The position numbers were made by a program, and so were the translations under genes. A DNA stretch of 37,695 nucleotides, from positions 1-37,695 of the IMG/VR virus record IMGVR_UViG_3300028800_000048, one strand, 5' to 3'. Shown here piece by piece: positions 27,833-36,475 of the stretch; position 1 is the stretch's first letter, and every line of letters begins with the position of its first letter. The notes under the pieces are model-generated. The model did not search any database. It was given only the letters and a program-made list of their open reading frames with translations, and was not told where the DNA came from. The DNA comes from a virus.

Positions 27833-27909
27833 ACTAAATCCTCCGCGGTTTTGGTTATTACTACTCTCACCACCAATGGTTCTCAACCTTCCATTGGTGG
27901 TTTTTTTTT
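27833..27909 (+). ncRNA. Predicted small RNA or attenuator leader of the RNA ligase
   Basis: From the predicted start of the extended -10 promoter to the terminator is about 75 nt. No credible frame with a ribosome site was seen in it. It ends 38 bp before the ATG of the RNA ligase. It may be a free sRNA, an attenuator or a substrate of the ligase. Prediction only. Confidence 0.45.
27870..27909 (+). terminator. Strong intrinsic terminator upstream of the RNA ligase
   Basis: A perfect 10-bp stem CCACCAATGG/CCATTGGTGG (27870-27879 with 27891-27900), an 11-nt loop and nine Ts. It would end transcripts from the scaffold gene and from the promoter at 27821. Confidence 0.9.
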
Positions 27910-27946
27910 GGCTCTGGGATATACTGATAGCCAAAGGAGAAACGTT

Positions 27947-28675
27947 ATGGAATACCCAAAAATTAACAGTTTATGGAAGCGTTACGGAGCTAATCTCGGC
28001 ATCAATGATCGCCAAAAAATAATTGAACAATATGGTAATTTACCCCTCGTTCCAGGGCTCTATTCTGAAAAAGAGTTTCCTTTAGTTGAAGCATGGGACG
28101 TTGAAGAAAAAATAGACGGCACTAGCATTCGTATTACCCTCAAAGAAATTAACAAGCGCTATTTTGTCTCATTCGAAGGCAGATCTAAAGACTCCATTCT
28201 TCCCAGTCATGTGCATGACTATCTCACCGAATTATTCACACCAGAACGGCTATTAAAAGGCTTAAAAAACACGAAAATACAAGTTCGTGGTGGTAGGGTC
28301 AAACAAGTGCGCATCATCTTTTATGGCGAATTATTTGGCTATAAGATACAGGGTGATTACTACGATATAAAAGAAACATCATTCATCCTGTTTGATGTGT
28401 ATGCTTATACGCTGTTTTCATCGCGTGAAGAGGTACGATCAATTGCCCGTGCAATGGGCATAAAATCAGCCCCATCATTAGGTATGATGACCGAACATCA
28501 AATCATCAACTACGTTAAATCAAATCCCCAAAGCGAAATTAACCCCGAAAAAATTATGGAGGGCGTTGTTTGCCGCGGTGAGGCTTGGGAGACTCAAGAA
28601 GATGGCATGCGCCTTTTTAGGGGTATCAAGAAATTCAAGCTCCGTTGCGAAGATATGAAACGCATAGCTTTCTAA
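27947..28675 (+). CDS. RNA ligase (nucleotidyltransferase superfamily), 242 aa
   Basis: ATG 27947 follows AAAGGAGAAA; an upstream in-frame extension runs through the terminator. Motif I EEKIDGTSIRI (catalytic Lys55), SFEGRSKD region, motif III IFYGELFG (124-131), motif IIIa FILFDVY (146-152), motif IV MEGVVCR (E205) and motif V KKFKLR (228-233) are all present in order. Such enzymes take AMP from ATP onto the lysine, transfer it to a 5'-phosphate and seal RNA nicks, for instance after tRNA cleavage by host anticodon nucleases. Length fits a minimal Rnl2-like ligase without a large C-terminal domain. A degenerate paralogue is at 17225. Oddly placed between scaffold and capsid genes, with its own control unit upstream. 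Confidence 0.85.
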   Translation: MEYPKINSLWKRYGANLGINDRQKIIEQYGNLPLVPGLYSEKEFPLVEAWDVEEKIDGTSIRITLKEINKRYFVSFEGRSKDSILPSHVHDYLTELFTPERLLKGLKNTKIQVRGGRVKQVRIIFYGELFGYKIQGDYYDIKETSFILFDVYAYTLFSSREEVRSIARAMGIKSAPSLGMMTEHQIINYVKSNPQSEINPEKIMEGVVCRGEAWETQEDGMRLFRGIKKFKLRCEDMKRIAF

Positions 28676-28678
28676 AAT

Positions 28679-28696
28679 TTGCTTCAAAATCCTGTA
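28679..28696 (+). promoter_or_regulatory. Candidate late-promoter box, capsid
   Basis: TTG (28679-28681), 8 bp, TCCTGTA (28690-28696), then TATATA about 12-14 bp further. It lies 146 bp before the capsid ATG. Confidence 0.4.
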
Positions 28697-28725
28697 ACTC
28701 GTTAGCTTTATATATAGCGTAAAAC

Positions 28726-28745
28726 AGAGAGTCGCTCTCTCTTTT
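28726..28745 (+). terminator. Small hairpin with U tract in the capsid leader
   Basis: AGAGAG/CTCTCT around TCG, followed by CTTTT. It would lie 30 bp beyond the candidate late box, in the 5' leader of the capsid mRNA. It may be an attenuator or mRNA-stabilising structure. Confidence 0.4.
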
Positions 28746-28842
28746 GGCGTATATCGAGCATCGCCCACTCAAGCTGACGTATAAATAAGTAAGTTCTCGT
28801 CAAACTTAAGATAGAATTCAAAAACTACTTAAGGTGCTTATT

Positions 28843-29793
28843 ATGGCAATAACGACCACAAGTATTCTTCCTGCGCCAGTGCAACAAAGCTTTAGCTATA
28901 AATTGCTCTCGGTTCCAGTTCCGAATATGATCCACAAAATTCCAGCTATGTTAAAGCAAATGCCCCGTAATGGTGGTACGACTTTACGTATGCGCAGATA
29001 CAATCCTTTAAATACCGCAATGGTACCACTAGGAAACTCTGGTGTAACTCCTCCAGCTCAAAATTTAACCGCAATTGATATTGACGCAAAAATTTCCTTC
29101 TATGGAACCTATATCGTCCTTAATGAGCAAGTGACATTACAAAACCAAGATCCAGTTCTTAATGAATGCGCAGCACGTCTCGGCGTTAGTTTGCGACAAA
29201 CTGAAGATCAGCTCACCCGCAATATGTTAGCATCTACTGCTTCATTTATTAACTGCACTGGTGGTGTAAACGGCGATACGCCAACTGAACTTTCACGTTC
29301 AGATGTATCAAACGTTGTACAAGCACTATTGGGCAATAATGCTTACACGATTCTTGACAATATAGAAGGTGAAGACAAATTCGGTACAGCTCCCGTTCGT
29401 GATGCTTATTTTGCATTAACTTCAACTGATATGACCGGAACTTTAGAAAACGTGACTGGATTCGTTCAAAAGAACCAATATCCAGCTCCAATGAATGCTT
29501 TGCGTTCTGAGTGGGGTGCAGTTGGTAACTTAAGATTCTTAGTCTCATCAATTGGTTCTGTTACACCTAACGCATCTTCAAATGGTGCCAATGTTTATAA
29601 CATCTTCTGCGTTGGTATGGAAGCTTATGCTTGCATACAGCAAGATGGTTATTCTGCAAGTTTTATTTACAGACCGCCAATATATGATTCTGCTTTAGCT
29701 CAAAATGCTTCAGTTGGTTATAAATTCGCTGAAGTGCCTAGAATCACTAATGATCTTTGGGTAATCAATCTTCGTTCTACTTTAGCTATTTAA
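28843..29793 (+). CDS. Major capsid protein, N4-gp56-like family, 316 aa
   Basis: ATG 28843, with AAGG upstream (a GTG at 28834 is possible). HK97-fold N4-gp56-type capsid: N-arm LLSVPVPNMIHKIPAMLKQM with RNGGTTLRMRRYN, then the central QVTLQNQDPVLNECAARLGV, QTEDQLTRNM, DVSNVVQALLGNN, and a C-terminal EVPRITNDLWVINLRSTLAI. It forms the icosahedral head. The N-arm also occurs as a fragment at the end of the small gene at 17769. It is followed by a probable decoration protein. Confidence 0.9.
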   Translation: MAITTTSILPAPVQQSFSYKLLSVPVPNMIHKIPAMLKQMPRNGGTTLRMRRYNPLNTAMVPLGNSGVTPPAQNLTAIDIDAKISFYGTYIVLNEQVTLQNQDPVLNECAARLGVSLRQTEDQLTRNMLASTASFINCTGGVNGDTPTELSRSDVSNVVQALLGNNAYTILDNIEGEDKFGTAPVRDAYFALTSTDMTGTLENVTGFVQKNQYPAPMNALRSEWGAVGNLRFLVSSIGSVTPNASSNGANVYNIFCVGMEAYACIQQDGYSASFIYRPPIYDSALAQNASVGYKFAEVPRITNDLWVINLRSTLAI

Positions 29794-29802
29794 GGAGCAT
29801 AT

Positions 29803-31002
29803 ATGGACGGAACAATATTAGGACAAGGTACATTTACTGCGTCCTCTTTAAACTTAACAAACCCAAATACTGGCGTTGCGTCAGTTGGTCAAGCAAACGC
29901 TGCTTTCCTTCAGATCCCGTCTGGTGCTGATTGGCTTAAAGTATATAACTACACTCAAGCTGGAACAGCAGGTAATAGCGGTGCTTATTTTAATGGTACA
30001 GCTAATGCTTACGTAGGTTATGAATTCTATTGGCAAAGAGGTATGGCTGCTGGTACTGGCATGGTTAAATACCTTGCTAATACAACTTCAGTAGTAAACC
30101 AAGATACTTTGCTTACTGGTGGATTCACTATTTATGATCCATCTGGTAATGATACAAGCGCGTTACCGTTACTTGGTAATGCAGTAGCAACAACGGCTTC
30201 AACTAATGCTACAAGACCTGTGGTTTCTACAGCAAGCACGGCTGGAATATCTGTTGGAACTGTTGTTCGTTTAAGCAGCACAGCGCAAACCGATGTCAAT
30301 GGTATCGACTTTGTGGTTGGTGCAGTAACGGCAAATACTAACTTTACTTTGATGACTTCAACCAACGCGTTAGCAACTGCTCCAGGTGCTATTGGTGGTG
30401 CTGGATTCTATAGAATTGTTAATTACAGTTCTCTTTTCTATCCACGCGTTAGAACGATCACCAACATTACGAAAGCAACTAATGGTCAAGTTAGTACTTC
30501 AATAGCTCATGGATTAACTCCAGGGCAAGCTATTAGATTCAACATACCGGCAGTTTCTGGCATGATCGAGTTGAATTCTAATTCCTTGAATAACTACAAA
30601 GTAGCTACAATCGTAAGCGTTGTTGATGATTATAACTTCACCATTAACGTAGACACGACTGCATTTACAACATTTACTTTCCCAACTATAGCACAGCAAC
30701 CATCCTCTTTCCCAGAAGTTACTCCTGTGGGTGAAGATACTGCTACTGCACTTCTTTCCAATACTGCTCAAGTTCCGACTGTTGGCGGTGTTCAGATCTT
30801 TAATACCAACACCGGTATTCTTGCTGACTCAACCGTTAATACTGGCTATATCGGTATGATTCTTGGAACAGGCGGAAACGGTAAAGTACTCACAACTCCA
30901 ATCCTTGGACCATCAGGAACACTGGCTTGGTCTTCTGGCAACGTTGCTACAGGCGACACCATGTACTGGGTGGCCGGTAAATCAACATTTGGCGGATTAT
31001 AA
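29803..31002 (+). CDS. Probable capsid decoration/structural protein, 399 aa
   Basis: ATG 29803 with AAGGAGCAT. Thr/Asn/Gly-rich and beta-structured throughout. Residues about 215-295 contain a module beginning RTITNITKATNGQV and SIAHGLTPGQAIRFNIP, whose relatives occur at 31526 and inside the tail protein at 33644. Its place directly after the capsid gene suggests a head-decoration or reinforcing protein. Family not recognised. Confidence 0.65.
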   Translation: MDGTILGQGTFTASSLNLTNPNTGVASVGQANAAFLQIPSGADWLKVYNYTQAGTAGNSGAYFNGTANAYVGYEFYWQRGMAAGTGMVKYLANTTSVVNQDTLLTGGFTIYDPSGNDTSALPLLGNAVATTASTNATRPVVSTASTAGISVGTVVRLSSTAQTDVNGIDFVVGAVTANTNFTLMTSTNALATAPGAIGGAGFYRIVNYSSLFYPRVRTITNITKATNGQVSTSIAHGLTPGQAIRFNIPAVSGMIELNSNSLNNYKVATIVSVVDDYNFTINVDTTAFTTFTFPTIAQQPSSFPEVTPVGEDTATALLSNTAQVPTVGGVQIFNTNTGILADSTVNTGYIGMILGTGGNGKVLTTPILGPSGTLAWSSGNVATGDTMYWVAGKSTFGGL

Positions 31003-31014
31003 TACAGAAAACAA

Positions 31015-31036
31015 TGGGGGCAAGCGCTTGCCCCCA
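31015..31036 (+). terminator. 22-bp perfect palindrome hairpin
   Basis: A GC-rich palindrome (TGGGGGCAAGC and its complement) just before the ribosome site of the next gene. No T run. Probably an mRNA processing or leaky termination point that sets higher capsid than tail expression. Confidence 0.55.
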
Positions 31037-31053
31037 CCAATTAAAGGAGCATT

Positions 31054-31518
31054 ATGGATAGCATAGAAGCAAGATTAGATGTTTTAGTTGACCCAGTCGA
31101 TTTAACACCTGCTAAAAAATCAAGAAAAACAGAAAAAGAATTCACCCCTGAACGTGAACTTACAGCCAAGGAAAAAGCTGAAGCTGCAACTGAAGCATTA
31201 CGCTTAAAGATGCGCGAGAAAGTTAAGGGAATATTTCATTTTTATGAATGCCCACAAGGGATGATGCCTTTTATCTACAAAGAATTCAAAAAAGATCCGC
31301 TTGAAAAGTTTGAACTGGTTGACGGTCAAATATACGAGTTGCCTTTAGGGGTTGCTCTACATTTGAATCGCAGTGGAAAATATCCGGTTCATAAATATTC
31401 AAAAGATCCTGAAGGAAAAGTAGCGATGAAAGAAGATCATATGATCAGCCGCTATGGATTTGAAAGCCTTGAATTTAAAGATATTAATAGAGAAATCAAC
31501 ACCAATAAATTGTATTGA
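31054..31518 (+). CDS. Hypothetical head-tail joining protein, 154 aa
   Basis: ATG 31054 follows AAAGGAGCATT. Lys/Glu-rich N-terminal half (SRKTEKEFTPERELTAKEKA), then a folded part with GIFHFYECPQGMMPFIYKEF and YELPLGVALHLNRSGKYPVH. Positioned between head and tail genes. No family recognised. Confidence 0.6.
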   Translation: MDSIEARLDVLVDPVDLTPAKKSRKTEKEFTPERELTAKEKAEAATEALRLKMREKVKGIFHFYECPQGMMPFIYKEFKKDPLEKFELVDGQIYELPLGVALHLNRSGKYPVHKYSKDPEGKVAMKEDHMISRYGFESLEFKDINREINTNKLY

Positions 31519-31525
31519 GTGGTTT

Positions 31526-31897
31526 ATGCCTGGACCTATATTAGCTATACCGTTCCCCACCTATCAACCATCGATGCGGATCATTACAAATATTACCAAC
31601 GCAAGTCCCGCTGTGGTAACTACTAGTTTTGCCCATCAGTATTTGACAGGTACAATTGTTCGCCTTGATATACCTAAGGGTTTTGGAATGGTCCAGGCTA
31701 ACCAGTTATTTGGCGATATAACCGTGTTGAGTCCCACAACATTTAGTATCCCCATCAATACCATTTATTTTGATCAATTCATGATATCAAACGTATTTCC
31801 ATATAGTTATCAATCGGCACAATCGGTCCCCATTGGAGAAAATAACAACATGCTTACTGCAGCAGTGCAAAACGTATTACCCTATTCAGCTACTTAA
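31526..31897 (+). CDS. Small beta-rich virion protein with an ITNITN module, 123 aa
   Basis: ATG 31526 lies just after the previous stop; the longer frame from 31454 overlaps the upstream gene. Almost the whole protein is one module: MRIITNITNASPAVVTTSFA, then the HQYLTGTIVRLDIPKGFGMV and DITVLSPTTFSIP segments. The same kind of module is in the genes at 29803 and 33644. It probably is a virion connector or decoration domain. Confidence 0.65.
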   Translation: MPGPILAIPFPTYQPSMRIITNITNASPAVVTTSFAHQYLTGTIVRLDIPKGFGMVQANQLFGDITVLSPTTFSIPINTIYFDQFMISNVFPYSYQSAQSVPIGENNNMLTAAVQNVLPYSAT

Positions 31898-31905
31898 GGA
31901 AGATT

Positions 31906-33057
31906 ATGCCTATTGTACCTCCTACGAGTACGTTACAAACCATACAAAATAAAGTTAGATTGCTTACCAGATCACCATCAGAGGCACAGCTGACAACCGC
32001 ACAACTGCAGCAATATATAAATACTGCAGTTGTGTATGATTTCCCTGAACAACTGCGTACCTTTAATTTAAGAACGCAATTTACGTTCTATACAAATCCA
32101 GGCCAAGATGTGTATCCAACTGATATATTGTCATTTGGTGGCGCATCCGGCGCTACGACTAATCCGCTCTATAACTTTCAGAATATATATCTCACGGTTC
32201 ATGATCCGGTATTTATAGCTGGTTTCCCCTCTCAATATAGTCAATCAAGACAACAGTTCTTTCAACAATGGCCAATTTTGAACAGTATTGCATCTATTGG
32301 AGTAAGTGGTGACGGTGTTGAAACTTCGTTTACTGGTGTAATCAATTCGCAGCAAGCCAATATTCCTGTTGGATTCAATCAACAAATCAATCTCCTTCAA
32401 AATCAAGTGCTCTTTAGCTCCGTTGATTTGAATGGTAATGGATTGGCTATGGTTGATATTCCTCTTTTAGATTCAGTAACTGGTATGCCAACAATCTACG
32501 GCAACCTCTATGATCCTAATAATTTTCCAGGAACACCAATATTAATAACTGCGCCGTATATTGTTGGTGTAACACCTAACCTAAACCCAACAAACTATAT
32601 AAATTATTCAACTGGCCAATATGTAGTGACGTTTGATACTGCTCCCGGTGCTGGTCAACAAATTAACAGCCAAACAGTGCCACAGAATCTTTCAAGGCCA
32701 TTAGCGCTTCTTTTTTATGATAACAAGTTCACCGTTAGACCAGTGCCAGATCAACCATATAGGGTAGATTTTGAAGCCTACATAAGGCCGACAGCGCTGC
32801 TTGATACCGCTCAAAGTCCTCAATTAGAAGAATGGTGGCAATATATTGCCTATCTTGCGGCAAAAAAAGTACTTGAAGATAGACTAGATATGGACAGCGT
32901 AGCACTCATATTGCCTGAACTTAAAAATCAAGAGCTCCTCTGTCTTAGAAGAACTATCGTGCAATATACCAATGAAAGAACGGCTACTATCTACACAAAC
33001 CAAACTGACATGAATACCGGTTACGGATCAGGTTGGTGGGGTGGCGGACAATTTTAA
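31906..33057 (+). CDS. Probable head-tail adaptor or tail accessory protein, 383 aa
   Basis: ATG 31906 with AAGGAAGATT. The N-terminus (LQTIQNKVRLLTRSPSEAQL, then TTAQLQQYINTAVVYDFPEQ) looks like the helical head of podovirus gp4-type tail accessory factors or connectors. The middle is beta-rich. The C-terminus (EEWWQYIAYLAAKKVLEDRL) is helical. It ends in a Gly/Trp tail (GSGWWGGGQF). Position after the capsid genes supports a connector that seals the portal. Confidence 0.55.
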   Translation: MPIVPPTSTLQTIQNKVRLLTRSPSEAQLTTAQLQQYINTAVVYDFPEQLRTFNLRTQFTFYTNPGQDVYPTDILSFGGASGATTNPLYNFQNIYLTVHDPVFIAGFPSQYSQSRQQFFQQWPILNSIASIGVSGDGVETSFTGVINSQQANIPVGFNQQINLLQNQVLFSSVDLNGNGLAMVDIPLLDSVTGMPTIYGNLYDPNNFPGTPILITAPYIVGVTPNLNPTNYINYSTGQYVVTFDTAPGAGQQINSQTVPQNLSRPLALLFYDNKFTVRPVPDQPYRVDFEAYIRPTALLDTAQSPQLEEWWQYIAYLAAKKVLEDRLDMDSVALILPELKNQELLCLRRTIVQYTNERTATIYTNQTDMNTGYGSGWWGGGQF

Positions 33058-33069
33058 TTAAGGAATACA

Positions 33070-33642
33070 ATGGCATATCAAAATGACATTCCGAAAGCTA
33101 CCGATAAGATCAGCCAATCTCAGTCTGATATACTCGGTAATTTTGCGGCTATACAAACGCTTATAGATGTCGATCATGTAGATTTTGCAAGCGCAAATCA
33201 AGGTCAACACAACAAAGTAACAATGCCAGTACAAGTAGCTGCACCAGTTTTTGCTGCAGGTTCACTAGGACTTTACAACTTGTTAAATGCTACAACTGGG
33301 GTTAACGAACTCTATTTTAACAACCAAGCAGGTGTTAACTATCCTCTTAGCTCTAAAGTTACAGCAACAGCTGCAGGTGTAACGGGAACCTCTGCGTTTC
33401 TGCCAAATGGCCTGTTAATGAAGTTTGGAACGAGTAACGTAAGTGGCCCTGGTGTAGTAACTATTGCTATACCGACGCTTATTCGCGCATTTGCAGGAAC
33501 ATTATTTGCTATAGCAATACCTATTGCAGGCGCAGGTGCAACCTATTGTACGGTTGTAAACGGCTCAGTAACAGCAACAAGTTTTAATGTGAACGTAGTT
33601 GGCGGCGTTTCAGGATTTTATTGGTTAGCAATAGGAACATAA
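33070..33642 (+). CDS. Tail appendage/fibre-like protein, 190 aa
   Basis: ATG 33070. The N-terminal 50 residues (MAYQNDIPKATDKISQSQSD, then DHVDFASANQGQHNKVTMP) are of a type found at the start of small phage tail proteins. The remainder is beta-rich, with a C-terminal GLLMKFGTSNVSGPG domain like gp53-type fibre tips. Encoded between two tail body genes. It may be a small tail spike or needle-like part; tentative. Confidence 0.6.
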   Translation: MAYQNDIPKATDKISQSQSDILGNFAAIQTLIDVDHVDFASANQGQHNKVTMPVQVAAPVFAAGSLGLYNLLNATTGVNELYFNNQAGVNYPLSSKVTATAAGVTGTSAFLPNGLLMKFGTSNVSGPGVVTIAIPTLIRAFAGTLFAIAIPIAGAGATYCTVVNGSVTATSFNVNVVGGVSGFYWLAIGT

Positions 33643-33643
33643 T

Positions 33644-35929
33644 ATGATGGACAGATTTCTCATAGCTCCCTTTAAGACAGGTCTACAGACTGATCTTCGG
33701 CCTTGGCTCATTATGGACGATGCCTTTGAGGATCTGCGCAATGCTTATGTTTTTCGTGGACGCGTGCGTAAAAGATTTGGCTCCCGGTTAATGACCCCAA
33801 ACCCTGGCGGCAGTAGATTGCGAATTCAAGTAGGAACCACCGATGGCTCTGGCAATATTAGTGTCACGGTACCGGGCAACCAATTTAATATTGGCCAACA
33901 ATTTACCATCGGCCTAGAAATATTTACGGTTTATCAAACGGGTACTCCCGCTGTAATGCTCGATACGGGTGCTGCAACGGTAAAAACTTTTAATACTACT
34001 TCAGGCGCCTTAGTCATTCATGGTGCAACAATAAATACCGCAGTATATTGGTATCCAGGGCTTCCCGTTATGGGAATCTGTAACTACGACGTTGGCCCCA
34101 TTAACGACCAACCAAGTTATGCATTCGATACCCAATTTGCCTATAAGTTTGTAACAAATGGATGGCTACGTTCTGGTTCAGGCACAAGTCCTTTATGGCA
34201 TGGTGGGGATTCTGATTTCTTTTGGACGTATAACTGGCGAGGCACGACATTAACGGCTGGGCTATTACAAAACCAGGTAGCGCTATTTGTTTCTAACTTT
34301 TATGCAGTTAATCCCAGCGGGGCATCATCTGCTAATGATGATCCTATTTGGTATACCCTAGATGGTGCAACGTGGTCTAAGGCTAAATTTTATTTCTCGC
34401 CAACCGCAATTAGTGCAGGGCCTTATGTCCTAACCGCCAAACTTATTGTTGCCTTTTATGGAAGATTAATACTGTTTAATACAATAGAACAAAGCACCGA
34501 TGGAAGTACTAATGAACAATATCCACAACGAGCTCGCTTTAGTTTTTATGGCAGCCCTTTTGCTACTAATGCTTGGTACGAACCGAACACCATTGATGCT
34601 GGCGGTCTTACCGGTGCCGGTGCAGGATATATCGATGCTAGTACTGAAGAACAAATAGTAGGCTGCGAATTTATAAAAGATAGGCTCATAGTATTTTTTG
34701 AACGATCAACGTGGGAATTAGCGTACAATGGCAACCAGGTTGAACCATTTTCGTGGCAAAAAATTAATACCGAACTTGGCTCTGAAGCCACATTTTCTAC
34801 CGTACCTTTTGATAAAGCAGTTTTAGCAATTGGTAATACGGGTGTCCATAGCTGTAATGGTGCCAATGTTGAACGCATAGATAATAAAATACCCCAAGAG
34901 ATATTTGATATTCACGACAAGAATGAAGGCGTTTACCGCGTAGCCGGTATCCGTGATTACTTTGCAGAAATGGTTTATTGGACTTTTCCATCAAATGATT
35001 CTCAACCGACTTCAATATATCCTAATAGAATATTAGTTTATAACTATCAGAATGGTGCTTGGGCAATTAATGATGATTGTATAACTGCGTGGGGTTACTT
35101 TGAGCAACAAACTGATATAACCTGGGCTGATATACAAAATACATGGGAAGAAAATGATAATACCTGGAATAGTGGGGTATTGAATGCCCAGTTTAGACAA
35201 GTTCTGGCTGGCAACCAACAGGGCTATATGTTTATTATTGACGTAGATCAAAATAGAAACGCGCCGGTTATGCAAATTACCAATATAGCGGTTTCAGGAT
35301 TCTTAATAACGCTCACGATCATAAATCATACGCTCACTGACCACGGTCCAGAATATGGTGATTATATCCTCATAGAAAATGTTCAGGGTCTGACTAATAT
35401 AAATGGAACTATAGTTGAAATTGCATTTATAGATAAAGACACTGTTTCTTATATTAATTTAGGATTGCCAATAACGGGAGCGTATACCGGTGGTGGTACG
35501 GCAACAAGGGTTTCGGACATAAACATACTTACCAAGCGTTGGAATCCATATATAAGTAAAGGTAATAACGTTTATCTGCAACGCATAGATTTTGCAGTTG
35601 AAAAAACTGAACTGGGTGAAATAACTGTGGATTATTATCCATCAGGAACTCAGCTATCAATGTTGCAAGCTGGCGGTGAGTTTGGAACTGATTGTTTACA
35701 GGGAAATGGCGTTCTTGAGACAAGACCATACGATCCGGCATTATATCCGTTAGAACAAGAGCAATATTTGCTTTGGCATCCGATATATTTCCAAAGTTAT
35801 GGTGAAACCATACAGCTGTTTATTTATATGACATTCGATCAAATTACGAATCCTGATATTGCTTTAGCGCCATTCCAACTTGAAGGTTTGGTTTTACATA
35901 CACAAAGATCAGGCGCAAGGTTACAATAA
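33644..35929 (+). CDS. Tail hub/nozzle-like protein, 761 aa
   Basis: ATG 33644 (tandem ATG). Begins FLIAPFKTGLQTDLRPWLIM, then DAFEDLRNAYVFRGRVRKRF. Long, beta-rich with many Trp and Tyr, as in podovirus nozzle or hub proteins (T7 gp12 or P22 gp10 type beta-propellers). Residues about 545-620 contain an inserted ITNI module similar to those at 29803 and 31526. The following genes are internal proteins. It likely forms the short tail through which DNA passes. Confidence 0.65.
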   Translation: MMDRFLIAPFKTGLQTDLRPWLIMDDAFEDLRNAYVFRGRVRKRFGSRLMTPNPGGSRLRIQVGTTDGSGNISVTVPGNQFNIGQQFTIGLEIFTVYQTGTPAVMLDTGAATVKTFNTTSGALVIHGATINTAVYWYPGLPVMGICNYDVGPINDQPSYAFDTQFAYKFVTNGWLRSGSGTSPLWHGGDSDFFWTYNWRGTTLTAGLLQNQVALFVSNFYAVNPSGASSANDDPIWYTLDGATWSKAKFYFSPTAISAGPYVLTAKLIVAFYGRLILFNTIEQSTDGSTNEQYPQRARFSFYGSPFATNAWYEPNTIDAGGLTGAGAGYIDASTEEQIVGCEFIKDRLIVFFERSTWELAYNGNQVEPFSWQKINTELGSEATFSTVPFDKAVLAIGNTGVHSCNGANVERIDNKIPQEIFDIHDKNEGVYRVAGIRDYFAEMVYWTFPSNDSQPTSIYPNRILVYNYQNGAWAINDDCITAWGYFEQQTDITWADIQNTWEENDNTWNSGVLNAQFRQVLAGNQQGYMFIIDVDQNRNAPVMQITNIAVSGFLITLTIINHTLTDHGPEYGDYILIENVQGLTNINGTIVEIAFIDKDTVSYINLGLPITGAYTGGGTATRVSDINILTKRWNPYISKGNNVYLQRIDFAVEKTELGEITVDYYPSGTQLSMLQAGGEFGTDCLQGNGVLETRPYDPALYPLEQEQYLLWHPIYFQSYGETIQLFIYMTFDQITNPDIALAPFQLEGLVLHTQRSGARLQ

Positions 35930-36468
35930 TGGCAAATGCAAGTGATTTTGGCATAAATGTTAATACAACGTATGTCTGGGAAGTTTCCCAGCTTTATCAT
36001 ATTGACGTTAACAGCGAAGAGTTTAAGCAACTGCTCGTTCGTCTTTATCAGAACTTGAATAGGATAAGCTTAGCGCTAAACGCAAAAGAATCGGGGATGT
36101 ATCCCTTACAGGAATTTGTAACGGGACAACAATTTTTTCCTAATCCTGCGTTGGGATCAGAAACAGATCAGTTTCCTATACTTCGACCCGTGTTTAGGAC
36201 TACAATTAATTTTGGAGCGTTACCAAATACCGGAACCAAATCGGTCGCGCATGGCATAACCATGAATAAGAATGTAACGGTCACGCATGTTTATGGTGCA
36301 GCAACCGATACAACGGGATTAAATTATATCCCTTTGCCTTATGCTTCGCCAACCTTGGTCAGCAACATTGAACTTAAATTGGATGCGACAAACGTGACCA
36401 TTATAACTGGATCAAATAGAAGTAACTTTAATATCACCTACGTTGTGATCGAATATATGAAACAGTGA
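35929..36468 (+). CDS. Putative tail protein, 179 aa
   Basis: The ATG overlaps the hub gene stop (TAATG). N-terminal helix (EFKQLLVRLYQNLNRISLAL), then a beta-rich C-terminal domain (TINFGALPNTGTKSVAHGIT). Located between the hub and ejection proteins. It probably is a tail or tail-tip component; no family recognised. Confidence 0.6.
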   Translation: MANASDFGINVNTTYVWEVSQLYHIDVNSEEFKQLLVRLYQNLNRISLALNAKESGMYPLQEFVTGQQFFPNPALGSETDQFPILRPVFRTTINFGALPNTGTKSVAHGITMNKNVTVTHVYGAATDTTGLNYIPLPYASPTLVSNIELKLDATNVTIITGSNRSNFNITYVVIEYMKQ

Positions 36469-36475
36469 GGAAGAG

